Shown in pieces: positions 5,572 through 12,455 of a DNA stretch of 12,799 nt (position 1 is the stretch's first letter; every line of letters begins with the position of its first letter). The notes under the pieces were generated by a model. That model made no database searches, was not told the DNA's origin, and was given only the letters and a program-made list of their open reading frames with translations. The position numbers and the translations under genes were made by a program. The stretch comes from Synergistaceae bacterium UBA4088 (GTDB lineage Bacteria; Synergistota; Synergistia; Synergistales; Thermovirgaceae), in the NCBI GenBank assembly GCA_002382605.1, contig DFYG01000118.1:1539-14337 (forward strand), in the 5' to 3' direction.

Positions 5572-6570
5572 ATGAAAAAATCTATTCTTGCAATGTTGCT
5601 TGTCATCATGATCATGGCCTTTGGCGTTGCCTCGGCAGCTGAAGAGCACGTGGTCTTCCTTGATTTCAGCTGGGAAAGCGCTCAGTTCCATAACCGGGTG
5701 GCCGGATTCATCATCGAAAACGGGTTCAAGAAAAAGATCGATTACTCCTTTGCGGAAGAGATACCAGGCATGCTTGGGCTCGAACGCGGCGATCTTGATA
5801 TCGCCATGGAGACATGGGCCGACAATATGCCCGAGGTGTGGAAAGAAACCATCGAGCGTGGCAAGATCGTCAATCTCGGCAGAAACTTCCCCGACGCCCC
5901 CCAGGGATGGTATGTGCCGACATACCTTATCAAAGGCGATCCGGAAAGAGGGATCAAACCTTTGGCTCCCGGCCTGAAAAACGTCCAGGACCTCAGAAAA
6001 TACTGGGAACTCTTCCAGGATCCGGAGATCAAAACCAAGGGACGACTTTATAACGGCCCGTCAGGCTGGGTCGTCAGCGTGAAAAACGAAGAGAAGCTAA
6101 AGGCCTACGGACTTGACGACGTTTTCAACAACTTTTATTCCGGCTCGGGAAGCGCGTTGGCAGTAGCCATATCGGCAGCGTACGAAAAAGGCGAACCAAT
6201 CCTGGCCTACTACTGGGAGCCTACACCTATCCTGGGCATGTATGACATGACAAAACTGGAAGAACCCGCTTACGATGAAAAAGTTTGGGCCGAGACCAGC
6301 GCCTGTGCCTTTCCGGCCTGCCGCGTATTCGTTGTGGCCAACACGGTATTCATCGACAAGAATCCCGAGATCAGAGCTTTTCTGGAGAGCTACGAAACCA
6401 CTCTTGAGCAGACCAACTCGGCACTAGCCTATATGGAACAGAACAGCAAGGACCTGGAGTCGACGGCGATCTGGTTCCTGAAAACCAACCCTGAACTCTG
6501 GAAGGGATGGATATCCGATACGGATGTCCGGAACAGGGTCGAAAAAGCCCTGACCAAAGAGACTCTGTAG
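5572..6570 (+). CDS. Glycine betaine / quaternary amine ABC substrate-binding protein (OpuAC family)
   Basis: The protein has 332 residues. The start is ATG 5572, with GAAAGGA 6 nt upstream; the in-frame ATG at 5539 lacks such a site and would bury the signal sequence. Residues 1-23 form a Sec signal peptide (MKKS, hydrophobic core, ASAA cleavage region) without a lipobox Cys, pointing to a periplasmic protein of a diderm. The mature part matches type II betaine/choline binding proteins: FLDFSWESAQFHN, GDLDIAMETWADN, LYNGPSGWV, ILAYYWEPTPILG. Aromatic residues W34, W82 and Y213-W215 are candidates for the cation-binding cage. No permease or ATPase gene adjoins it, so partners must be elsewhere. 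It leads a tight operon with the acyltransferase (24 bp gap). Confidence 0.9.
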   Translation: MKKSILAMLLVIMIMAFGVASAAEEHVVFLDFSWESAQFHNRVAGFIIENGFKKKIDYSFAEEIPGMLGLERGDLDIAMETWADNMPEVWKETIERGKIVNLGRNFPDAPQGWYVPTYLIKGDPERGIKPLAPGLKNVQDLRKYWELFQDPEIKTKGRLYNGPSGWVVSVKNEEKLKAYGLDDVFNNFYSGSGSALAVAISAAYEKGEPILAYYWEPTPILGMYDMTKLEEPAYDEKVWAETSACAFPACRVFVVANTVFIDKNPEIRAFLESYETTLEQTNSALAYMEQNSKDLESTAIWFLKTNPELWKGWISDTDVRNRVEKALTKETL

Positions 6571-6594
6571 TCACAAAAAGCGGAGGAGCGCGTC

Positions 6595-8364
6595 ATGACG
6601 AATTCAAAAACCTTTTCGGGCCGGAAGCAACTTCCACTCCTGGTCTACCGCGATCTGAACAGGCTGTGCGCAAGATATCTCCAGTGGGTCAGTCCGCTCC
6701 TGGACGATGCCTCAGTGCTTGAGACCACAAGATCCAACGTGGAGTCGTTCCGTTCGCACGGCGGAGAAGGGGACCGTCTTCAGCGGAACCTTGAAGATAT
6801 CCTTTCCATGAACAGCGATCTTCTTGGAGAAGTCCCGTTCAGAAGCGAGTGGTATCTGGCCGATCGTAGCGCGCTCCCCGTCAACAGCAACCCTTTCTAT
6901 CTGCTGGAACTCCCAGCACGTTCACAAGCTGCGCAGGCCGCCTCACTTACAATCGCAGCCTGTGATCTTTTCGGTCTCATAGAAAGAGAAGATCTGGAAC
7001 CGGACACCTTTAACGACAAACCCCTCTGCATGGAGCAGTACACATACATGTTCGGTGCGGCGAGAAACCCGCGAAAAGGTAAAGACCATTTTGTTCACAG
7101 CGATCCGAGCCTGACCAGCCCGGATCATCGACACCATATTGTCGTTCTTCGAAAAGGCAGGATATTCCGGGTCGATGTGATCGACGAAAAAGGGCACATT
7201 ATAGAGAGAGGCAGACTTGAAGCACTTTTTCAAAACATCATCAGTGCAACTGCTCCTTCTACGGAGCCTGTCGGCGCGCTTACAGCCCTGAAGCGGGATA
7301 TGTGGGCAATGGAGAGGGAGAGGCTCATCAGCGATCATCCCGAAAACCACCGTCTTCTTAAAATCATCGAAACATCGCTTTTTTCACTCTCACTGGACAA
7401 TACATCACCGGCAGACAGAGAGAAAGCTGCCCGTGAACTTATCATCGGCAACACTTCGAACCGCTGGTTCGACAAAACTATCCAGTTCATCGTATTTCCA
7501 AACGAGATCGCCGGTCTCAACTTCGAGCACTCTCACCTTGACGGATCACCAATGGCGAAACTGGTGCAATTTATTACACAACACAACGGAAAGACGGTCC
7601 TTCCAGACAGCAATATGGATGCGCTGCCGCTACATCTGGATTTCCATATTTCAATTGAGACTCGCAACGCAATTGGATCAGCCGAAAGAGAATCCGCTGC
7701 CACCTCCCTCAACACTTTTATCCGCTCTATGGAATTCGAACCCTTCGGCAAGGATGAGATCAAAAAGAGAAATTTCAGTCCGGACGCTTTCATTCAGATA
7801 GCCATTCAGCTTGCGCAGTACAGAACATGGGGGTTATGCCGAAGCGTATTTGAATCGGTAATGCTCCGCTCTTTTCGCCATGGCCGTACGGAAGCAATGC
7901 GCCCGGTCTCAATCGAGTCGGACTATTTCGTAAGATCTATGGCAGACCAGACTGTTCCCAATTCCCGCAGGAGAGAGATCCTCCTGAAATCTGGTAACGA
8001 GCATGTCCGCCGCATAGGTCAATGTCTTGCCGGTGAGGGTGTCGAGGGTCATCTGTTCGCGCTCTATCATCTCTGGGAAATATCCCGAGGGATAGATGAC
8101 ACACCTCCGCCGATATTCCAGGGAGAAGCCTGGAAACGGATTACCTGTAATTTCGTGAGCACAAGCACAACCAGCGTGGACGGACTGGAACTGGGAGGGT
8201 ACGGTCCAACGACCCCAGACGGTTTTTCCCTGCGTTATCTGAAAAAGGCCGGTTTCCTACGGTTCTTCCTGTGCTCTGGGACCTCTATCACAAGCGACAT
8301 GGATCGCTTTTCCTGCAACCTGCACGGAACACTCACAGATATGCTACACGTGCTTGATCATTGA
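6595..8364 (+). CDS. Choline/carnitine O-acyltransferase family protein
   Basis: This 589-residue protein is nearly full length for the carnitine acetyltransferase / choline acetyltransferase family and has no signal peptide. Family blocks in order: LPLLVYRDLNRL...YLQWVSPLL (N-terminus), DRSALPVNSNPFY, KPLCMEQYTYMFGAAR (about 142-157), HHIVVLRKGRIFRVDV, LTALKRDMWAMERERL, GNTSNRWFDKTIQFIV, then the catalytic GLNFEHSHLDG with His312 and Asp316, FRHGRTEAMRP (427-437), STS (522-524) and GGYGPTTPDGFSLRY. The reaction would be reversible acyl transfer between CoA and a choline- or carnitine-like alcohol. The position that is Arg in carnitine enzymes (DRHL) is Gly485 in EGHLF, arguing against ordinary carnitine. 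The ribosome site GGAGGAG precedes ATG 6595. Confidence 0.88.
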   Translation: MTNSKTFSGRKQLPLLVYRDLNRLCARYLQWVSPLLDDASVLETTRSNVESFRSHGGEGDRLQRNLEDILSMNSDLLGEVPFRSEWYLADRSALPVNSNPFYLLELPARSQAAQAASLTIAACDLFGLIEREDLEPDTFNDKPLCMEQYTYMFGAARNPRKGKDHFVHSDPSLTSPDHRHHIVVLRKGRIFRVDVIDEKGHIIERGRLEALFQNIISATAPSTEPVGALTALKRDMWAMERERLISDHPENHRLLKIIETSLFSLSLDNTSPADREKAARELIIGNTSNRWFDKTIQFIVFPNEIAGLNFEHSHLDGSPMAKLVQFITQHNGKTVLPDSNMDALPLHLDFHISIETRNAIGSAERESAATSLNTFIRSMEFEPFGKDEIKKRNFSPDAFIQIAIQLAQYRTWGLCRSVFESVMLRSFRHGRTEAMRPVSIESDYFVRSMADQTVPNSRRREILLKSGNEHVRRIGQCLAGEGVEGHLFALYHLWEISRGIDDTPPPIFQGEAWKRITCNFVSTSTTSVDGLELGGYGPTTPDGFSLRYLKKAGFLRFFLCSGTSITSDMDRFSCNLHGTLTDMLHVLDH

Positions 8365-8401
8365 ACTTGAGCCGGAAAATCCCTGAAAGGAGAGACTGTC
8401 G

Positions 8402-9163
8402 ATGGACAAGAACCAACTCATAAACCATAAAGTAATATCCGACAGGTATTTTTTCCCCAGAAAACAATGGTTTGAAAATCCCTTTTTCGTCCCTACTCCC
8501 GAGGGAAAGCTGGGATGCCACTTCACTAACAACCACCCGGATGGTCTGACACTGGTTCATTTCCACGGCAACGGAGAGATAGTCTGCGACTGGATGGAAG
8601 GCTTTGCCACAACGCTTGACCAACTGGGCTGCAATGTCCTGCTGGCCGAATACAGAGGGTACGGAATGTCAGATGGGACACCGTCGTTCGGCGCTATTCT
8701 TGAAGACACGCCTCGAATAATCGAAGCCACGCGCCTTGACCCTTCGCGCATAGTCCTTTTTGGACGCTCCGTCGGATCCATTCCCGCGATTCGGGGCGTC
8801 TCTATTTATCCCAAGATTGCCGGACTGGTTCTCGAAAGCGGAATTGCCGACGTTTTCGAACGACTGATAGTGAGGATCGATCCCTCCGAGATCGGAACCG
8901 ACCAGGAAGAACTCAAAAAAGCCATACTCGAAGAGATCGACCACAAAACCACCATGAACTCATACACCGGGCCTGTCCTGGTAATGCACGCACGCAACGA
9001 TAGCCTGGTAAATATTTCACACGGGCAAAGGATTTACGATTGGGCAGGCGGGGATAAAAAGGAGATACGCATCTTTGAAAGAGGCGATCACAACAATATT
9101 CTCATTGCCAACGTAGACGAATACTTTTCCGCACTGCTCGCCTTCCTCAAGAAACTGCGGTGA
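8402..9163 (+). CDS. Alpha/beta hydrolase (esterase/thioesterase-like, S33 type)
   Basis: The protein has 253 residues, is cytosolic by lack of a signal peptide, and has a complete catalytic triad: Ser123 in GRSVGS, Asp200 in ARNDSLVN, His230 in GDHNNIL. HFHGNGE (53-59) forms the usual oxyanion strand, and LAEYRGYGMSDG (81-92) is typical of the Hydrolase_4/BEM46-like group. The start is ATG 8402 with AAAGGAGAG upstream; the gap to the acyltransferase is 37 bp. The substrate cannot be told from the sequence. By context it may hydrolyse an acyl ester or acyl-CoA made by the acyltransferase, which would allow removal of an acyl group from the amine. It is the last gene of the operon. Confidence 0.85.
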   Translation: MDKNQLINHKVISDRYFFPRKQWFENPFFVPTPEGKLGCHFTNNHPDGLTLVHFHGNGEIVCDWMEGFATTLDQLGCNVLLAEYRGYGMSDGTPSFGAILEDTPRIIEATRLDPSRIVLFGRSVGSIPAIRGVSIYPKIAGLVLESGIADVFERLIVRIDPSEIGTDQEELKKAILEEIDHKTTMNSYTGPVLVMHARNDSLVNISHGQRIYDWAGGDKKEIRIFERGDHNNILIANVDEYFSALLAFLKKLR

Positions 9164-9392
9164 CCTTTTTCACTTGTCCTTCCCGGCTCCCGATCCGTTT
9201 TGGTATATACGTACATGCTAAAAATCGGGATCGTGGCCTATGAGACTGTTCCGGCACTTTTCCCGACTTTATTCTGATGCTGGGGCATCTAGCACTTTCC
9301 TGCCGATGTTTTATGTTTTCATCTTTCCGATGTTCTGCTCTCTGTCCATTGATTTCTGATTTATGCTTACATTTGTTCTGCTTACATTTGTA
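9164..9392. other. AT-rich intergenic region with an imperfect inverted repeat
   Basis: I see no gene here. TCCCGAT (9188-9194) can pair with ATCGGGA (9224-9230), extended by TTTT/AAAA across a 3-nt bulge. No T-run follows, so it is at most a weak terminator for the hydrolase operon. The right end holds the direct repeats described separately. Confidence 0.5.
9364..9391 (+). repeat. Tandem 13-bp direct repeat upstream of the serine promoter
   Basis: TGCTTACATTTGT occurs at 9364-9376 and 9379-9391, with a 15-bp period and perfect identity. The second copy ends 1 bp before the -35 box, a normal place for an activator or repressor site. Confidence 0.75.
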
Positions 9393-9421
9393 TTGACTTC
9401 TTTCAAATATATTGGTATAAA
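9393..9421 (+). promoter_or_regulatory. Strong sigma70-type promoter of the serine operon
   Basis: A -35 TTGACT (9393-9398), 17-bp spacer and -10 TATAAA (9416-9421), with TGG just before the -10. Transcription would begin near 9428, about 25 nt before the leader-peptide start. Confidence 0.85.
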
Positions 9422-9453
9422 GCGTACATCCTTTTTTCAGGGAGCGGTGCAAA

Positions 9454-9573
9454 GTGATCTTTGATCATATTCTGTTTGGCATGGGTAGCGGGTCCTCTTC
9501 TTCCTCTTCCGGCTGGTCCGGAAGGGCAGGCCTTCCTTTGCCGGCAGAGGAGGAGCCGCAGTCACCCATATAA
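9454..9573 (+). CDS. Serine-rich leader peptide of the serine operon
   Basis: This is a 39-residue ORF, GTG start at 9454, TAA at 9571, with AGGGAG (9439-9444) 9 nt upstream; ATG 9481 is an in-frame alternative start without a good ribosome site. Eight Ser codons stand at residues 12, 14-19 and 22 (MGSGSSSSSSGWSG after the first nine residues), followed by one more at 37. It sits between a strong promoter and an intrinsic terminator ahead of serine biosynthesis genes. Leader peptides of this design (trpL, hisL, ilvL) sense their amino acid by ribosome stalling; I infer that this one senses charged tRNA-Ser. The peptide itself probably has no function. Confidence 0.8.
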   Translation: MIFDHILFGMGSGSSSSSSGWSGRAGLPLPAEEEPQSPI

Positions 9574-9600
9574 AAAACCTGATAAAATTTTCAAGGTTTT
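9481..9600 (+). promoter_or_regulatory. Attenuator leader with competing hairpins
   Basis: A long-range stem joins ATGGGT (9481-9486), GCGG (9488-9491) and TCCTC (9493-9497) to GAGGA (9550-9554), CCGC (9556-9559) and ACCCAT (9564-9569). Hairpin A, CTTCCGG/CCGGAAG (9506-9524), overlaps the last Ser codons. Hairpin B, GGAAGG/CCTTCC (9520-9536), shares bases with A, so the two exclude each other. AAAACCT/AGGTTTT (9574-9600) forms another stem. A ribosome stalled on the Ser codons would cover the left arms of the long stem and of A. Which element acts as antiterminator is unclear: 9506-9514 (9 pairs, two G-U) and 9541-9545 (5 pairs) both match the left arm of the terminator. Confidence 0.65.
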
Positions 9601-9610
9601 AGCAGAATAC

Positions 9611-9644
9611 AGGCCGGGAGAAAATTATCTCCCGGCCTTTTTTT
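9611..9644 (+). terminator. Intrinsic terminator in the leader of the serine operon
   Basis: An 11-bp perfect stem AGGCCGGGAGA/TCTCCCGGCCT with a 6-nt loop is followed by a T-run to 9644. It stands inside the operon leader, 19 nt before the aminotransferase start and after the leader-peptide stop, so it is best explained as an attenuator. Confidence 0.92.
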
Positions 9645-9663
9645 ATCCGAAGGAGGGAGATCA

Positions 9664-10806
9664 ATGCAGCAGCATCTATTCACACCCGGCCCGGTCAACG
9701 TTCCGCACGAGGTTCGCCAGGCGGGAGCCGCACCGATGGTCAGTCACCGCAGCGAACCCTGGTTCTGTCTTCTTGAAGAGATCACGAACCGTCTGAAGCG
9801 TCTTCTCGGGGTCCGGGAGCCCGTGATCCTTATCCCCGGCTCCGGGACGGGTGCGCTGGAAGCTCTGGCGGTGAACCTCATCTCCCCGGGTGACGATGTC
9901 ATCTCCTTCTCCTGCGGCGTATTCGGGGACAGGTTCAGGGAGATCGCATCCCGCACCGGCGCAAAAATGATCCCCGTCGATATTCCCCGGGGGCAGGGAT
10001 TCACCGGAGAGGATGTACAGGTGGCCCTGGCAGAGCACCCGGGGGCAAAGGCCGTTCTCTTCACGCACAACGAGACCTCCACGGGAGTAGTGAACCCGCT
10101 GGAGGAGATGGCCTCCGCAGTACATGAAGGCGGCCCCATCGTCCTGGTCGACGCGGTGAGCTCCCTCGGGGCAATGCCGTGCCTGCCGTCACAGTGGGGC
10201 ATCGACGGCCTGGCATCGTGCTCGCAGAAGGGACTTCTGGCTCCGCCGGGAGTCGCCCCTGTCTGGCTCTCCGAACGCGCTTGGGAGGCGACAAAGACCC
10301 GCAGCTGCCCCTCGTACTATTTTGATCTGGACCTTCACCGGAAATACCTGGAGAAAAAAAGACCCCAGAACCCTTTCACTCCGCCCGTTTCGCTCTATTA
10401 CAGCCTTGCGGCTTCGCTTCGCTTGCTGGAGGAGTATGGCTGGGAAAAGAGATTCGCAGACACTGCGCGGCTGGCCCGAACTTTTGAGGCCGCCTGCGAA
10501 GCCATGGGATTCGAGCTTTTCGTACGGGATGAGCACTTCCGTTCACCTGCCCTGACCTCGGTAGTCATGCCCCCCGATGGAGGAGAGATCATAAGGAAAG
10601 TACTGGAAGAACTCGGAGTCACTGCGGCGGAAGGACAGGAGAAAAAACCTTTCATCCTCCGATTCGCCCACTATTCTCCGGGAGGATGGCCGGAGGCGAG
10701 CCTGCTTGCCGGAAGCCTCTTCGGGGCAACCCGAAAGTGCGGACTGGATATGCATCCCGGCTTCATTGAAGAAGCCTGGAAAACCTGGAACAGGGAGGTT
10801 TGCTGA
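9664..10806 (+). CDS. Class V PLP aminotransferase, probable phosphoserine (SerC-role) aminotransferase
   Basis: This fold-type I, class V aminotransferase has 380 residues and resembles serine-pyruvate/alanine-glyoxylate aminotransferases. Motifs: LFTPGPVNVP at the N-terminus, PGSGTGALEA (58-67) for phosphate binding, HNETSTGV (135-142), the PLP-ring Asp163 in VDAVSSLGA, and the Schiff-base Lys189 in SCSQKGLLAPPG. It is not a classical SerC, but its place directly before serA and behind a Ser-rich leader suggests that it converts 3-phosphohydroxypyruvate and glutamate to phosphoserine, as class V enzymes do in some anaerobes and archaea. A direct serine-forming transamination is the alternative. 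AAGGAGGGAG precedes ATG 9664. A decayed copy of its start lies at 5098. Confidence 0.87.
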   Translation: MQQHLFTPGPVNVPHEVRQAGAAPMVSHRSEPWFCLLEEITNRLKRLLGVREPVILIPGSGTGALEALAVNLISPGDDVISFSCGVFGDRFREIASRTGAKMIPVDIPRGQGFTGEDVQVALAEHPGAKAVLFTHNETSTGVVNPLEEMASAVHEGGPIVLVDAVSSLGAMPCLPSQWGIDGLASCSQKGLLAPPGVAPVWLSERAWEATKTRSCPSYYFDLDLHRKYLEKKRPQNPFTPPVSLYYSLAASLRLLEEYGWEKRFADTARLARTFEAACEAMGFELFVRDEHFRSPALTSVVMPPDGGEIIRKVLEELGVTAAEGQEKKPFILRFAHYSPGGWPEASLLAGSLFGATRKCGLDMHPGFIEEAWKTWNREVC

Positions 10807-10808
10807 AT

Positions 10809-12455
10809 ATGTTCAAGGTGCTTGTAACAGAAACCGTTTCGGACGCGGGGCTCGAGATCCTTCGCCAGGACCCTGAGGTAAAACTCGAGGTCCGCACCGG
10901 ACTCTCCCGGGAAGAGCTCCTCAAGGCGGTCGCAGATGTGGACGGAATGATAACCAGGAGCGGCACGCCGCTGGACGCAGAGGTCCTTGGCGCGGCGAAG
11001 AAGCTGAAAGCTGCCGCTCGCGCCGGTGTCGGCCTCGATAATATCGACCTTGCGGAAGCAAGTCGACGTGGAGTGGTCGTGATCAACGCCCCGACCGGAA
11101 ACACGCTGGCCGCCACGGAACACACCATGGCGATGATGCTCTCCCTCGTACGCAAGGTTCCCCAGGCATGCAGTTCGGTGACCTCTGGCGAGTGGAAACG
11201 GAGTAAATTCGTGGGACGCCAGCTTTCAGGTAAACGCCTGCTCATCATTGGACTGGGGCGGATTGGTACCCAGGTCGCACTGCGCTGCAGGGCCTTCGGA
11301 ATGGAGGTAACGGCGTATGATCCTTATATTTCGACCAAAAAAGCTGAGCGGGCCGGAGCCCGGCTTGTCGACGACCTCGCCGGGGGACTCTCCCTTGCAG
11401 ATATCGTCACCCTCCATGTCCCGCTGACGCGGGAGACACGGGGAATGCTCGACAGTTCATCCCTGAAAGCGTGCAAGAGAGGCGCCTTCATCATCAACTG
11501 CGCCAGGGGCGGGCTTGTGGAAGAAGAGGCCTGCGCTGAAAATTTGCGCTCTGGCCATCTTTCGGGGGCGGCATTCGATGTATTCGACGGCGAACCGGCA
11601 AGAAAGGATCACCCTCTTCTGGCAGAGGATATCCGCGACAGGGTCGTCCTCACCCCCCATATAGGCGCCAATACGGAAGAGGCTCAGTCGGCGGTCGCCA
11701 CGATCGCCTGCTCGAACCTCCTTGCCGCCCTCAAGGGAAAGGCCTGCGAAAACGCCGTCAACCTCCCGTTCATCGAGCAGACCCTCTCCGATGGAAGCAG
11801 GGCCTTCCTCTCCCTGGCCCGGAAACTGGGCTTCCTGGCCGCCCACCTCGTCAAGGAGCCGGTGAAGGATATCAGGATCACACTCAGGGGACCTCTCTTC
11901 TCGCCCGAGGACGATCCGATCTGCTTCGAGATCCCCTACCACTACTCCCCCTTCACCGTCGCGGGATTGAAAGGATTCCTGGAGTACTCACACGGACCGG
12001 AGGTCAACTACATGTCCGCTCCGCTCCTGGCGGCCGACAAGGGGATCCGGGTTGAAGAAGGACGTATGCCCGGCGGCACATGGAAGAACCAGGTAGAGCT
12101 TGCGCTTTCCGTCCTCGGGGGACGCGAGGAGATCATGGTATCCGGAACCGTCACCGAAGAGGGAAGACAGCGGGTTGTGAACATCGGCGGATACTGGATA
12201 GAGTTCGTTCCCGAAGGTACGGTACTGCTCTTCAGCAACCACGACCGTCCCGGCGTGATAGGCAAGGTAGGCACTCTCCTCGGGAAGGCCGGGACCAACA
12301 TCGCGAACTTCGCGCTGGGAAGAAAAAACGGGAGCGGTCTCGCCGTTGGAGCGCTCCAGATCGACGGCGACATCAAGGAGGCGGTCATCGAGACCTTCAA
12401 GACGGATGCCGACCTGCTGTGGGCGGTCAAGGTCAACTTCGCGGAGGCGCTCTAG
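10809..12455 (+). CDS. serA: D-3-phosphoglycerate dehydrogenase (long, ACT-domain type)
   Basis: The enzyme oxidises 3-phosphoglycerate to 3-phosphohydroxypyruvate with NAD, the first step of serine synthesis. It has 548 residues from ATG 10809, chosen over TTG 10800 because GGGAGG (10793-10798) is then correctly spaced; the gap to the aminotransferase is 2 bp. Domains: substrate/NAD-binding core with GLGRIG (148-153), catalytic Arg233 (NCARGGLVEE), Glu262 (DVFDGEP) and His284 (TPHIGANTEEA); an intervening ASB-type domain (about 320-465); and a C-terminal ACT domain (about 471-546) with NHDRPGVIGKVGTLL. The ACT domain suggests serine feedback, so synthesis would be controlled both at the enzyme and by attenuation. 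Confidence 0.96.
   Translation: MFKVLVTETVSDAGLEILRQDPEVKLEVRTGLSREELLKAVADVDGMITRSGTPLDAEVLGAAKKLKAAARAGVGLDNIDLAEASRRGVVVINAPTGNTLAATEHTMAMMLSLVRKVPQACSSVTSGEWKRSKFVGRQLSGKRLLIIGLGRIGTQVALRCRAFGMEVTAYDPYISTKKAERAGARLVDDLAGGLSLADIVTLHVPLTRETRGMLDSSSLKACKRGAFIINCARGGLVEEEACAENLRSGHLSGAAFDVFDGEPARKDHPLLAEDIRDRVVLTPHIGANTEEAQSAVATIACSNLLAALKGKACENAVNLPFIEQTLSDGSRAFLSLARKLGFLAAHLVKEPVKDIRITLRGPLFSPEDDPICFEIPYHYSPFTVAGLKGFLEYSHGPEVNYMSAPLLAADKGIRVEEGRMPGGTWKNQVELALSVLGGREEIMVSGTVTEEGRQRVVNIGGYWIEFVPEGTVLLFSNHDRPGVIGKVGTLLGKAGTNIANFALGRKNGSGLAVGALQIDGDIKEAVIETFKTDADLLWAVKVNFAEAL

Noticed and set aside
9188-9230. Terminator after the hydrolase gene
   Set aside because: The inverted repeat has a bulge, a long loop and no T-run, so I list it only as an imperfect inverted repeat.
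9481-9600. Riboswitch or T-box in front of the aminotransferase
   Set aside because: The structured leader first looked like a metabolite riboswitch, but I find no T-box AGGGTGG core or known riboswitch core, and translating the strand gives a Ser-rich leader ORF that explains the arrangement better.
9461-9796. 111-codon plus-strand ORF over the serine leader
   Set aside because: It begins with TTG, runs through the terminator and the aminotransferase in another frame, and has no matching ribosome site; the Ser-rich frame is the convincing one.
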